A DNA stretch of 64,000 nucleotides from positions 3,293,501-3,357,500 of the forward strand of contig NC_083388.1 of the NCBI RefSeq assembly GCF_031755915.1, given 5' to 3'. The stretch is from Ziziphus jujuba (taxonomy: Eukaryota > Streptophyta > Magnoliopsida > Rosales > Rhamnaceae). Position numbers and translations under genes: made by a program. The notes beneath the pieces were generated by a model. The model made no database searches. It saw only the letters and a list, made by a program, of their open reading frames with translations, and was not told the DNA's origin. Positions within the stretch are counted from its first letter, which is position 1; each line of letters opens with the position of its first letter. This document shows, in pieces, positions 43,914 to 55,453 of the stretch.

Positions 43914-44550
43914 GTTGTAAGATTAGCAATGGAGGGTGGATATTTTTGTAGTTTGTGCCTTGGTAAACGTAAGAAGACGAGTGATTGAAGTTTACAATCC
44001 CGCATTTCATTTTCAGTGAAAATCTTTTATATTTTATTGGGAAATGAAGAAAAGAAAGAAAGATCACAAGCATGCTTTGCGTGTCAGCTTTCCTTGTTTG
44101 TTATTTGTTCTATGAAATAAAATATTAGAGGCGAGTGTTTTTTATATTAAGCGCTTTGGTCAGCCTTGGGAGCAGAACTATAACGGTGTCCTTGGATTAC
44201 TGGAAACAGAAATAGAATAAGACAAAACATTCATCCAAAAAAAAAAAAAAAAACAAATTTAATTATATATTTATTTATATATTTTTAAAACTATTTTCGA
44301 TGGTGCTTTCCTGAATCCGGCTCCAGATTCTTCTTCTCCCTTAAGAAAATAAATTTGAGACTAAAATTTCTTGCTTTCTTCATTTTATCTGATTGAGGAA
44401 TATTGAGGATTGACCAAACGCAAAAGCGACTGGATATTCAGATTCCTCAGGTGCTTTCTTTTTCTATGAAAATTTAAAGTATTCCTTATCTAGTATATAT
44501 CTAGTTTATTGAGTAAGCGACTTTCAAGTGCAAAAATATAAAAGAGATTC
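43604..44550. other. spacer and leader before the UGT fragment
   Basis: Non-coding. About 43,630-43,800 resembles the start of blocks X and Y, and about 43,845-44,000 resembles 39,825-39,960. (CA)n and (TA)n runs lie near 43,875-43,912. The leader just before 44,551 resembles the one before 43,184. Confidence 0.55.
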
Positions 44551-45012
44551 ATGGATGCCGAGCAGCCAAGAACTAGCATCTTGATGCTACCATGGCTGGC
44601 TCATGGTCATGTCTCACCCTTTTTGGAGTTGGCCAAGAAACGCTCGCTCAGAAGATTCCATATATATATTTATTCCACACCCATCAATCTGAAACAAGTA
44701 AGAGAATCACTTAGAAACCAAGTTGTATATTCCATTGAACTTGTAGATCTTCATCTTCCCTTTTTCCCTGAACTTCCTCCTCACTGCCACACCACCAAAG
44801 ACCTTCCTTCCCATCTCATGGACACCCTCAAAACCGCATTCGATGGGGCAAAACCTGCATTGGGAGAAATTCTTAGGACCCTTAAACCCAATCTAGTCAT
44901 CTATGATTTTCTGCAGCCATGGGCCCCAGAGGAAGCTGATTATCAGAAAATCAAATCTGTTATGTTCTTAACATGTGGAGCAGCTTTTAGTGCTTTTTTA
45001 ATCTTTTTATAG
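44551..45012 (+). pseudogene. UGT (GT1) N-terminal third, truncated (153 aa)
   Basis: This is the best kept UGT piece. It begins MDAEQPRTSILMLPWLAHGH with a natural ATG and leader. H20 of AHGH(V) is the expected catalytic His of plant UDP-glycosyltransferases. It continues through SPFLELAKK, STPINLKQVRES, the stretch TTKDLPSHLMDTLK and KPNLVIYDFLQPWAPE. After residue about 145 the frame ends (FLIFL and a stop) and the sequence turns into RLP LRR remnants. The C-terminal donor domain with the PSPG box, about 300 residues, is absent. Motifs recall the UGT91/UGT94 branch that adds a second sugar to flavonoid or terpenoid glycosides (family knowledge, tentative). Five UGT pieces occur in the window and none is complete. 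Confidence 0.8.
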
Positions 45013-45014
45013 CT

Positions 45015-45225
45015 TTAATTCAATCAGTGGATCAATTAATTCTCTCATATCCTTGGATCTTAGCAACTGCTATTTCAGAGGGTTGCATATGGGGAACCTA
45101 AGTAAATTACTCAAATTAGCCTCCAAGATAAGTATTCGAGGGGGCGTGATTCTATCCTTCTTTTCTAACCTCGCACAAGTTACATTAGCCTAGTAAGAGA
45201 GAATCACGTGAAAATAGAATATTGC

Positions 45226-45230
<5 letters not shown>
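45015..45230 (+). pseudogene. RLP LRR remnant fused behind the UGT fragment
   Basis: Words such as TTCTCTCATATCCTTGGATC and GGGTTGCATATGGGGAACC match 16,150-16,315 of RLP pseudogene C, including the same odd losses relative to intact LRRs. The piece then joins a scrap of UGT text (AGTAAGAGAGAATCACGTGA), again as in pseudogene C, where LRR is followed by UGT. The order here is UGT - LRR - UGT scrap. Confidence 0.75.
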
Positions 45231-45256
<26 letters not shown>

Positions 45257-45406
45257 TCATATGTTCTCAAAATTCAACTACTAAAAAGACAACCATGAGT
45301 TATTCTCAATATTTTCAATATTTTTTTCTTACAATTTTTGCCTGAAAATAGAATATTGTTTTCTTTTTCTGTGAAAGTCTGAAAATAGAATATTAATAGT
45401 ATGAAT

Positions 45407-45795
45407 TATTCAAGGTACCGCATCAAGCACTGGTAATACAGAATCAAGCACAGATGGCAATAAGTCTATACATGGTAATACAGAGTCGAGCACAGATGGC
45501 AATAAGCTTATACATGGTCAAGAATCAAGCACAGATGGCAATAAGCTCATACATGGTCATATGTCATACAAGGCATGTGCTGTTAAAGGCAAGACATGTG
45601 CTGTTAATAGTAGAGGAACCGATCATCAAGGCAATCACCAAAGTCAACGCAATACCAAGCATCGATGACAGTTACTCTCTCTGATATGCAAGCTTCCATA
45701 TACGTGATATGTAATAACAGTATATATTGATCAACTTGTATCATAAGAAAACAGTGGAGTGGAAATATAATAATAATTTCTCTTGAAAATCTTTA
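45407..45795 (+). repeat. 5' LTR of the Copia element
   Basis: It contains three to four tandem copies of a roughly 33-36-bp unit with the core CAAGCACAGATGGCAATAAG (45,427-45,560), then a short GACATGTGCTGTTAA-type repeat near 45,572-45,610. Such repeats could be promoter elements, but the same frame is open in the pol orientation in the 3' LTR. Confidence 0.85.
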
Positions 45796-45808
45796 TGGTA
45801 TCAGAGCC
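45796..45808 (+). promoter_or_regulatory. primer-binding site (initiator tRNA-Met) of the Copia element
   Basis: TGGTATCAGAGCC directly follows the 5' LTR. It is complementary to the 3' end of plant initiator tRNA-Met, the usual primer. Confidence 0.9.
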
Positions 45809-45827
45809 ACATCCTGCAAGCCTAAAA

Positions 45828-46760
45828 ATGTCTTCTTCAACCTCTTCCGAACCAGTCCTCAATATTCAAAACTTCCACCAATGTACCAGCTTAATGTCAA
45901 TTCGCCTAACTATTTCCAACTTTCTCATCTGGCGTTCTCAAGTCCTTCCCTTGGTTCGAAGCTTGGGAATACTTCATCATGTTACGGATGGGGAAAAACC
46001 AGACTAAAGCTCATCCCAACCTGTATGAAGTGTGGATCACAAATGATGACTTGTTGACAACTTGGCTACGTGGAGTTATGTCTGAAGACGTATTAAACCT
46101 GGTAGTTGGAGCAGATTCAGCAAAGGAAATGTCGACATCATTAGAAGAGAAACTTCTACCGTGCACAAAGGAGAAGGAAGGACAATTAAAGAACATGTTG
46201 ATGCTGCTCAAAAAGGGATCTCTTACCCTTGATGATTACATCAGGAAGTTTAAGAATATCTGTGACAATCTAGCTGCTATAGGTCAGCCGGTATCTGATA
46301 CAGACCAAGTTTTTCAGTTGGCTAGAGGCTTAGGATCAAAATACCAAGATTTCAGACTTGCCATGCTCACTAAACCACCATATCCCGCATTCAACCAGTT
46401 TGTTCTTGCTCTCCAAGGACATGAGCAAACTTTATCAGCACAACAAGAAGAGGAAAAACATATCCTTGATCACCATCATGCATTTTTTGGACAGAGGATG
46501 AGGACGAACCAACAAAGGTGGCAGAGGTTTCACCTCATGTGGGAGAGGTTTTGCACCTGCTGTTGGACTTGGAACAAATTTCAAAGATTCATTTTCACCT
46601 CGACAGAACCGAGATTCAGATAATTTCAGGGAAAACAGGAATTATAGCTTCTTGAACAATTCCTCGCAGCAAAACCAAAGGCAAGAACGTCCAAAGGTTC
46701 AATGTCAAATCTGTCATAACTTTTATCACACTGCTGCAACTTGTTGGAAGAGGTATGATT
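45828..46760 (+). pseudogene. Copia gag (broken)
   Basis: Begins with ATG at 45828. The capsid-like part includes DDLLTTWLRG, a stretch matching LDDYIRKFKNICDNLA and the QLARGL motif. A frameshift lies at about 45,960-46,010 and another at about 46,480-46,650. The zinc knuckle CQICHNFYHTAATC (CX2CX4HX4C) survives at about 46,703-46,744. It would bind and package the element RNA if intact. Confidence 0.8.
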
Positions 46761-46779
46761 ACTCATATCAACCAGATGA

Positions 46780-49700
46780 AACAAGTCATGCTCTGGCTGC
46801 CCTCTCCTTACATGAACAAAATGATGAAACCTTTTATGTGGATTCAGGAGCTTCATCCCATATGACCAATGATGCAGGTAAAATCACTAATCCTCAAATT
46901 TACTATGGAAAGGATGTTATTTATGTTGGTAATGGTGAGAGTTTACCTATTTCTCATACTGGTGATGTTAATGTTCCCACAAGCCACGGCCAAGTAAGGT
47001 TGAAGGATGTACTTGTTGTTCCTGCCTTGACCAAGAATTTGCAATCTGTTAGTAAACTAACCTCTGATAATCCTTACACTATTGAATTCAATGCTTCTGG
47101 TTTTTTGATAAAGGATCAAAATCAAAGGACAATAGCGAAGGGGCATAGGAAAGGCAGACTGTATGCCCTTGATTATCCAATTTATCAAGTCTTCTCAGCA
47201 ATAAAAGGAAGTGCAGCATCTTCAACTCTCTGGCATCAACGATTGGGCCATCCAATTCAAAATTGTTACACATTTTGAAGGAAAGGAAAAATATTAATGT
47301 CACTCATTGGATTTCTAAACCTTCGGTTTGTGTTCATTGCCAGTTGGGAAAAAGTTGTAAACTTCCATTTGGATCATCCAATAAAATCTCTCAATTTCCT
47401 ATTGAAAAAAATTCATTGTGATCTCTGGGGACCTACTCCAATGGCTTCTACTCAAAAATTTCGTTTTTATGCACTCTTTATTGATGACTATTCAAGGTTC
47501 TCATGGTTGTATCCTCTTCGAAAGAAATCTGAATTTTTTGCGTGCTTTATCAAATTTCAGAAATTTGTTGAAAATCAATTTGATCGGATAATTAAAATTT
47601 TCCAATGTGATGGTGGAGTTGAATTTAATTCGAATGAGTTTCTTCTACATCTCCAAAACTGTGGTATTCAGCAACAGGTATCTTGTCCTGGAACTCCTGA
47701 ACAGAATGGAGTAGCTGAGCGTAAACATCGCCATATTGTGGAAATGGGTTTGACTCTATTGTTTCAAGCTAATCTTTCTCTTTCACTATGGGTTGATGCA
47801 TTCTTCACTGCCGTTTACTTGATAAACCGATTACCTTTAACCACTGTAAACTACAGCACTCCATTTTTCAAATTATATTAACGACATCCAGATTATAATG
47901 GCTTGCAGGTTTTCGGTTGTCGTTGTTTTCCCTCACTTCGTCATCTTAATCATAATAAATTTCAACCAAACACTTACCCTTGTATTTTTATTGGCTACAG
48001 TTCTCTTCACAAGGGTTACAGGTGCTTGCATCCACCTACAAACAGGGTCTTCATTTCTCGTCATGTTGTTTTTTATGAGACTTATTTCCCTTATGCCTCA
48101 CATGCCTCCATTGCCAATCCTAATAAGCAGTCACATCGTTTGGAGCTCACTGAATTTTCGAGTTTTGATGAATGGTGTGTTCCTTCAGTTCACACAACTC
48201 CAAAAGCTGAACTCTTCAGAAAAAGCTTCACAGCATTACAATTCGTCACATCTAGATAATCATGTCAAAGCTTGTTCAGAGTTCTCTCACATGTCTACAG
48301 GGTATTCTACTATTCCTTCAATAGTCAGCCCCACTGATTTAGCTCTTTTTCTTCGGCCAGAAGTGCACTCACCTACTTCTACTGCAGTCTGTCTAAATGC
48401 TTCTCTCCGTGCCACACCAACTGGTTCTGCTCATGTGGACCCCGAAAACTACAATCATTCACAGTCAACTGTTGCTACAACTACATCCAGCAGCTCTCAA
48501 TTTCCTGACCCTTATGACAGTCCATCACCCTCTTCTTCCGTCGATGCTACACCCGTTTCTATTCATACTGCACCAGTTACTATTCATGTCTCCCCTGCTC
48601 CTCAAAATGACATTTCAAACCAGTTAACTGTCCAGTTTCCAATCAGCTCTTCAACAATTTCCACAAGTCAGACTTCTTCTTCAGCCCCCAAACATCACAT
48701 GATCATCCATCTCTTAATTCTCAAATGTTGCTCATGGCAACTAAGGATTCTAATGGTGTTGAACCGAAGACTTTGAAAATAGCCTTAAAGGACCACCGAT
48801 GGGTTACTACAATGCAAGAAGAACTTCATGCGTTAGAGCAGAATCATACGTGGAAACTAGTTCCTCGTCTGACTCATGGTAATGTGGTTGGTTCCAAATG
48901 GGTCTATAAGCTGAAATATAAGGATGATGGTTCTCTTGACAGGTTTAAGGCACGGTTAGTTGCGAAGGGCTTTACCCAGGTCCTTGGTCATGATTGTGAC
49001 GAAACTTTCAGTCCTGTTGTTAAACCCACCACCATTCGGCTCATTCTATCTTTGGCTCTTACTCATAAGTGGATTTTAAAGCAATTGGATGTGAAAAATG
49101 CTTTTCTTCATGGTCATCTTATAGAAACTGTATACATGGAGCAACCTCCTGGATTCCCTGATTCTTGTTTCCCTGATCATGTTTGCTTGCTTCAAAAATC
49201 ACTCTATGGATTGAAGCAGGCACCTCGGGCCTGGTTTGATCGGCTTTCACAATTCCTTCTTCATCTTGGCTTCTTTTGCAGCAAAGCCGACACCTCCTTA
49301 TTTGTTTATCATCATAATTCTGCTGTCATATTACTTCTCATCTATGTAGACGATATTATTGTTGCTGGTAATGATGCATCTCTCATTCATACACTTTTAC
49401 AAAAGCTTGGCCGGGAATTTGCTATCAAGGATCTCGGCCTCCTTCATTATTTTTTAGGTGTGTCTGTCAAATACTTCCAGGGAGGAGCTATTTTGTCTCA
49501 ATCTAAATACACAAAGGATCTTCTTCAACGTGTTGGTATGTCCTCTTGTTCTTCTATTGCTACTCCTATCACTCAAAAAGAGAACCATACTTTGTCTGCC
49601 AATGATCTTGTCGATGTCCACCAATTCCGTAGCATTGTTGGAGCTCTCCAATATTTATCTTTTGCCAGGCCAGATATTCAATTTGCTGTTAATAAGGTTT

Positions 49701-50296
49701 GTCAGTCATCAACAATCCTACAACACTTCATCTCAAGGCTGTTAAACGTATCTTATGTTATCTTAAGGCACTCAAGATCATGGTCTTCGTTTCTTGTCAA
49801 ACAGTTCTCCTCCATATTCTCTGATTCCGATTGGGCTGGCTGTCCAACCACTAGAAGAAGCACTACTGGGTTTTGTATCTATCTTGGAGCCAATTGTATT
49901 TCTTGGTGCTCTAAGAAACAGCCTACTGTCTCACGATCTAGTACTGAAGCTGAGTATCGGTCTATGGCCTATGCCACTGCTGAGCTGACATGGATTACTT
50001 ATTTACTTCATGACGTTGGTATTCCATTATCTCAGCCTCCCCAACTTTTTTGTGATAATATCAGTGCTTTACATCTCACAGTTAATCTTCTGTATCATGC
50101 CCACATGAAGCATCTTGAAATTGACTATCATTTTGTGCGTGAAAAAGTTGCTTTGGGTACTCTTATTACACGTTATGTTCCTATTGCTGATCAACCAGCT
50201 GATATTTTTACTAAATCTCTTACTCGACATAGTTTCAATCACCTCAAATTCAAGCTGGGAGTTCATTTTATTCCACTCTCCACCAGCTTGAGGGGG
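46780..50296 (+). pseudogene. Copia pol: protease, integrase, RT, RNase H (broken)
   Basis: Protease motif DSGASSHM near 46,840. GAG-pre-integrase motif LWHQRLGHP near 47,230, followed by a frame loss at about 47,265-47,410 over the zinc-binding part. Integrase core with HCDLWGP, FIDDYSRFSW and NGVAERKHR (47,415-47,881), then an in-frame TAA at 47,879. A frameshift lies near 48,240 and another near 48,700. RT shows SKWVYKLKYK, QLDVKNAFLHG and the catalytic YVDD at 49,343-49,354. A short out-of-frame stretch lies at about 49,700-49,815 before RNase H (SDSDWAG, STEAEYRSM, HLEIDYHFVREK). The last frame runs on into the 3' LTR. Confidence 0.85.
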
Positions 50297-50298
50297 GA
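50287..50298 (+). promoter_or_regulatory. polypurine tract of the Copia element
   Basis: TTGAGGGGGGA lies directly before the 3' LTR start TATTCAAGG. It is the expected plus-strand primer site and fixes the LTR boundary. Confidence 0.75.
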
Positions 50299-50465
50299 TA
50301 TTCAAGGTATTGCATCAAGCACTAGTAATACAGAATCAAGCACAGATGGCAATAAGTCTATACATGGTAATACAGAGTCAAGCACAGATGGCAATAAATT
50401 TATACATGGTCAAGAATCAAGCACAGATGGCAATAAGCTTATGGATGATCATATGTCATACAAGG
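50299..50465 (+). repeat. 3' LTR of the Copia element, left part
   Basis: The first 167 bases of the 3' LTR, with three CAAGCACAGATGGCAATAA repeats. The pol frame stays open through it (repeating ESSTDGNK). It ends in CAAGG, which became the target duplication of the nested element. Confidence 0.85.
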
Positions 50466-51433
50466 TGTGACGGTCCGCACATTTAGAATGGCCTAGTGGC
50501 ATTTTCGTAAATATTTGAAGGTCGAGATCTTCGATCCCGGGCCGTGGGAAGTTCTTAAGAATGTCACTAGGATGGTGCATATCGAATGGCAGGCCAAGAT
50601 GTGAAGGTTTGCTAGAGAAAACCCCATTATGATTCCTCGCACAAAGTGATATCTATGGCTGCCAGAAAGGAAATGGCTCAATAAGCTCTTTAGGGGGGTG
50701 GTCCGTGTTTGGCTCTCCACGGCCCCCGGCTCCGGCTTCTAGCTTGGGCTAAGCGAGCCTCCCATGGGCGACGGCAAGCCATGGGGCGGGCATATAGTGC
50801 CACGAAGGTGGGCTTATGTCTCCGAGGGACAGGGAGTCCCGAGGACAGTACCGGTAGGCGCTACGAGCTGGTATTGCGCGTCACTCCTGTGCCAGAGGCT
50901 AAGTGTAGCATTCGCTATGCCGTTTTCTATCGGCTATGCCAAGAACACACGTAGGCCTTTGTTACAAGGTTGTGGCAAATGTGCCAGTGAGCGGGGGCTC
51001 GGGTTCTGCCTCGCTCACGAGGGTCGGAAGCTAAACAAGCACGGACGGGGCGACACCGTGCCATCGGGTGACATTCGTATGTGGGCTTCCAATCTTGTGT
51101 TGCTGCCCTGAGGGCATGTTGGCACGATGCTGGTGTGCATGCTCTAGGGTCGGATGCTATTCGAGATGTGCATGGACCAAGGCCCGAGTGAAGAGATGGG
51201 TTGCTGGCTAGATCTTGGCACCAGATTGAGTAACAAGCTACCGAATGGGCGTGAGGCCATCGGGCTAGCTTGCAGGGCGGCATGAGCCATGATGATTATG
51301 GGAACCTCAAGAGCGTATAATTGGTATCAGATGGGTCGATATATGAACTCGGATAGTGAAAAGGCTGGCCATGACTAGAGAGTCTTGGCGCCGCACGGTC
51401 TATTTCCGCTGCATAAAATGTAGGATCGTGACA
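50466..51433 (+). repeat. left LTR of the nested element
   Basis: 968 bp, GC-richer than the Copia host, with TGTGACGG...CGTGACA ends. Open frames seen in it are matched in the other LTR and have no recognisable domain. Confidence 0.9.
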
Positions 51434-54259
51434 GTTGGTATCAGAGCCCGGTTTGTCCTGCAATAGGCGAACCGAGGAACGGATGGTATTGGTTGGTGAT
51501 GCTTGGATCCGTAGAACCCCGATGCTACTGTGAAGGGGGCGTTCTTGCATGGAGCGTGGTTAGTTGTGGCAGCATGCCCAACTTGATTATGATGTGGGGA
51601 TGTTCACCAAACGAGTACCAGTGTGCGATACAAATACCTTTAACTGGATGCTCGAGCAGCGAGGCAAATGTGAAGCTCATGAATGGGACAAGCATTTGGA
51701 ATAAGTGACTGGTGTTCAGAAAGGAATTCATGCAATTTTAAATGAGGAGTACAAGCCGTGAGTAGTGCAGTTCTCTTGGGTAGTCGAGGGCTTGTTAGCC
51801 ATGTGTTTCTTTTGGAGTATTAGTCTTAAGAATTACAGGAAAATACCAAAAATAGATCCATTTTGACCAAGAGTCTTGACAGCCACAAAGAGTGGGGAAG
51901 AAAGAACAAGCCAGTGCGACTGGGTGGTAGAGACCACATTTGTCCAAGAGAAAAGACAACCTTGTCGAAGCGAATGAAAAGTCAAGATGAATGGGTGCGG
52001 GGGTGTATGTTCTAAGTGAAACTCCCGTTGAACATCATTGAATAATGGGGCCATCAGGGCCAAAGTTTAGATGCCACTAAGGCACAAATACAGGCGAGAA
52101 TTGGAGATTAGGCCAACAGGGCCAAGAATCGGGCATGCTATGAAGGCATGATGATGGGCGTGAACTCAAGAGATCAGGCCGATGGGGCCAACATTATGGT
52201 TGCCACAAGGGCACCAATGTGAGCAACATAGCAGATAAGGCCGAGAGGGCCAAGGGACTGCCAAAGAAAAGGCAGAGAGCAAGAGACGATGACAACAAGG
52301 CATGAAGGCCGAATGTTGGAATGCCGTGGAGGCACGAGCTTCAGAGGAAGCATAACTGGACCACAGAGCTTGGGTAGCCTCAGAAATATTGGTGCACATG
52401 GGCACAAAATGTCGGTTGTGGAGGCAAAGGACTTCAATAGAAGCAACAGCCTTGAGGGTATGGTGGTCAGTGCCATGAGGGCACGAGACTCTAGTACGAG
52501 TCCATAAGGAAGCCACAAGTGAGCCGGTTCGGTGAGAGAGTAAACGTTTGCTTGGGTGGAATTCAGACGAGCATTGGAGGCAGGCGTCGAAGGCATAAAG
52601 TGGGGGAGTGTTCATTGCATTGACACCCTACACCTTGGGCATAAAGAAGTGGCGGTTTTGGAAGCCTAAATATGAGTTAGGCAGCATGCTCTAAAGCAGA
52701 AGTCTGGTTGAAGAAGTTCGTGAGGGACAACACCTTATCCTTGAATCTTTTAGCCAGAGTTGGATGGAGCCAAAAGTAGGCCCATGATCAAGTAGCCTTG
52801 TGGAGTTTGAAAGCCATTTGTGGAAGGATAAGGGCCAGACAGTGATGAGTCCAGGGAAACCCAGAACCTCACAAAAGCGAAATGCCAAAAGACGTATGTA
52901 AGCATGGAAAGGGAAAGGACTATGATGGAAAAGTCTCAGCGGAGACTAGTAAAATGTCCTTATATGACCAAGAGGGTCAAATTTGAGTGTGGTAAATTGC
53001 CGGAGAGCAAGATTTGGGTTCAAGAAGGAACCTTGGATGCGTGGAGCATTGTAAATTTGCCAGAGGGCAAAAACTGGCTCAGAGGAGGAGCCAAGATACA
53101 AAAGTGAGCAAGATTGAGGCAAAAAACTAAGGAAAGGACTTAGTTCAAGGTGACACTAGGTGTCAACAGCCGAAATAAGGAGGTCGTAGAAGAGAGGACC
53201 CCCATTCAAGATGTGGTAACTCGTCGAGAAGAGGATGCCACTTGCGCAAGGGTTGGCGTTGGAAGCCACAAGAATAAATGCACACTTGAGGGATGTTGTG
53301 CATAAATTTGCCATTGGAGAAGACAAAGCTAGCTTGAGAATTGCTAGCACATCACCATCATGAGGATGGAAATTTGAGCGTGGGAACAAGAGCTAAGAAG
53401 GGAAACTTAGCTCGTCACGGCAACAGAGTGCCGAGGAAGCATGAAGTGGAGTTCAAGAGAGAGAAGAACTACCACCTGAAGAACTCTCGAGTTTGGGTAC
53501 CGTTAGGATAGTTGACGTAGGGACACCACCTGAGAGGAGACGGGGTGCTCGATGAGAGGGTCAATGTCACCATCGGATTATTTGGTAGAGTTCGGTCCAC
53601 GAGAGGACCTTGAAGGCAAGAGAGTGCCTTACTTTAGAGCTCGGGAAACTATTCATCCAAGAAGGGACATGAAGTTGGCTAAGAGTGATGCCAACAAGTG
53701 AAGAAAGCATTTGTCCAAGAAGGGACATGAAGTTGGCTAAGAGTGATGCCAACAAGTGAAGAAAGCATTCGTCCAAGAGGGACAATAAGCATTGGCTTGG
53801 GTGCCAATGAAGGAAGAGAACATCGTCCAAGAAAGGACATGAAGTTGACTAGAGCGATGCCAACAAGTGAAGAGAGCATTTGTCCAAGGGGGACATGAGT
53901 CTGGCTAGGGTGCCAGCGAGATATACAAAATGCAGAATTCGTCTGAGGGGGACACCATCTACATATGGAGCTAAAAGTGCGGGGCGAAGCACTAATTTAT
54001 GCACAAGGAGGTGCACGTTTTGAGGAAAGCTTGAGTTTGGGTGAACGCATGCAGTAGGTTCTTGGCCAAGTCCAAGAGTGGGCGCGCGAAGGTCGTCACA
54101 GAGGTGATTCTACAGAGGTAGAGGGACGAAGTATGCAGGATCTTGAGTTTGAGCCTGAAGAGCTTATGTGGATGAAAGGTGTTGCGCGGAGTGCAGGGGT
54201 CTTGAAGATAGCAAGCGGGCACGTCGATGAGGGCATCGACATAATGAAGTGGGGGAGGA
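51434..54259. other. interior of the nested element, repeat-rich and non-coding
   Basis: Phrases of the type AGGCC(A/G)A..GGGCCAA recur irregularly at about 52,080-52,260. A 54-58-bp unit with CCAAGAAGGGACATGAAGTT and GATGCCAACAAGTGAAGA repeats about five times at 53,657-53,910. The overall pattern is purine-rich short repeats decaying from one another. No protein signature was found on either strand. Confidence 0.7.
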
Positions 54260-55227
54260 TGTGACGGTCCGCACCTTTAGAATGGCCTAGTGGCATTTTC
54301 GTAAATATTTGAAGGTCGGGATCTTCGATCCCGGGTCGTGGGAAGTTCTTAAGAATGTCACTAGGATGGTACATATCGAATGGTAGGCCAAGATGTGAAG
54401 GTTTGCTAGAGAAAACCCCATTATGATTCCTCGCACAAAGTGATATCTATGGCTGCCAGAAAGGAAATGGCTCAATAAGCTCTTTAGGGGGGTGGTCCGT
54501 GTTTGGCTCTCCACGGCCCCCGGCTCCGGCTTCTAGCTTGGGCTAAGCGAGCCTCCCATGGGCGACGGCAAGCCATGGGGCGGACATATAGTGCCACGAA
54601 GGTGGGCTTATGTCTCCGAGGGACAGGGAGTCCCGAGGACAGTACCGGTAGGCGCTACGAGCTGGTATTGCGCGTCACTCCTGTGCCAGAGGCTAAGTGT
54701 AGCATTCGCTATGCCATTTTCTATCAGCTATGCAAAGAACACACGTAGGCCTTTGTTACAAGGTTGTGGCAAATGTGCCAGTGAGTGGGGGCTCGGGTTC
54801 TGCCTCGCTCACGAGGGTCGGAAGCTAAACAAGCACGGACGGGGCGACACCGTGCCATCGGGTGACATTCGTATGTGGGCTTCCAATCTTGTGTTGTTAC
54901 CCTGAGGGCATGTTGGCACGATGCTGGTGTGCATGCTCTAGGGTCGGATGCTATTCGAGATGTGCATGGACCAAGGCCCGAGTGAAGAGATGGGTTGCTG
55001 GCTAGATCTTGGCACCAGATTGAGTAACAAGCTACCGAATGGGCGTGAGGCCATCGGGCTAGCTTGCAGGGCGGCATGAGCCATGATGATTATGGGAACC
55101 TCAAGAGCGTATAATTGGTATCAGATGGGTCGATATATGAACTCGGATAGTGAAAAGGCTGGCCATGACTAGAGAGTCTTGGCGCTGCACGGTCTATTTC
55201 CGCTGCATAAAATGTAGGATCGTGACA
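54260..55227 (+). repeat. right LTR of the nested element
   Basis: 968 bp, the same length as the left LTR, with no indels noticed. Confidence 0.9.
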
Positions 55228-55232
55228 CAAGG

Positions 55233-55453
55233 CATGTGCTGTAAAGGCAAGACATGTGCTGTTAATAGTAAAGGAACCGATCATCAAGGCAATCACCAAA
55301 GTCAACGCAATACTAAGCATCGATGACAGTTACTCTCTCTGATATGCAAGCTTCCATATACGTGATATGTGATAACAGTATATATTGATCAACTTGTGTC
55401 ATAAGAAAACAGTGGAGTGGAAATATAATAATAATTTCTCTTGAAAATCTTTA
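55233..55453 (+). repeat. 3' LTR of the Copia element, right part
   Basis: The remaining 221 bases of the split 3' LTR (CATGTGCTG... to ATCTTTA). It has a one-base loss relative to the 5' LTR (GCTGTAAAGG for GCTGTTAAAGG). The host sequence TGAATATGGATAC resumes after it. Confidence 0.85.

Larger units (their letters stand above)
50466..55227. mobile_element. nested non-autonomous LTR element (4,762 bp) without gag-pol
   Basis: Two LTRs of exactly 968 bp (50466-51433 and 54260-55227) start TGTGACGGTCC and end ATCGTGACA. They differ at about 13 positions by eye, mostly transitions. The 5-bp duplication CAAGG flanks it (50461-50465 and 55228-55232); the intact 5' LTR of the Copia host has one CAAGG at this place. 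A primer site TGGTATCAGAGCCC (51,436) follows the first LTR, and the purine tract AGTGGGGGAGGA (54,248-54,259) precedes the second. The 2,826-bp interior is purine-rich on the plus strand and has no gag, protease, integrase or RT motif in any frame. This is LARD-like architecture. The LTR end type suggests a Gypsy helper, which is unproven. Confidence 0.9.
45407..55453 (+). mobile_element. Copia LTR retrotransposon, decayed, with a nested element
   Basis: The 5' LTR is 45407-45795 (389 bp). The 3' LTR is 50299-50465 plus 55233-55453, split by a later insertion. The 5-bp duplication TGAAT flanks the whole (45402-45406 and 55454-55458). Block X has the unduplicated site near 22,745. Order gag - protease - integrase - RT - RNase H makes it Copia. 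Both LTRs start TATTCAAGG and end ATCTTTA, so the ends are TA...TA, not TG...CA. By eye the two LTRs differ at about 14 positions. Gag-pol has several frameshifts and at least one nonsense codon, so the copy is not autonomous. Without the nested element it is about 5.3 kb. Confidence 0.92.

Noticed and set aside
50709..51283. Open frames of 81-118 codons in the nested element
   Set aside because: They recur in the second LTR at 54,503-55,077 and have no domain, so they are frames within LTR sequence.
52166..52615. 149-codon minus-strand frame in the nested element interior
   Set aside because: The interior is a purine-rich repeat array that opens several minus-strand frames by composition; no motif was found.
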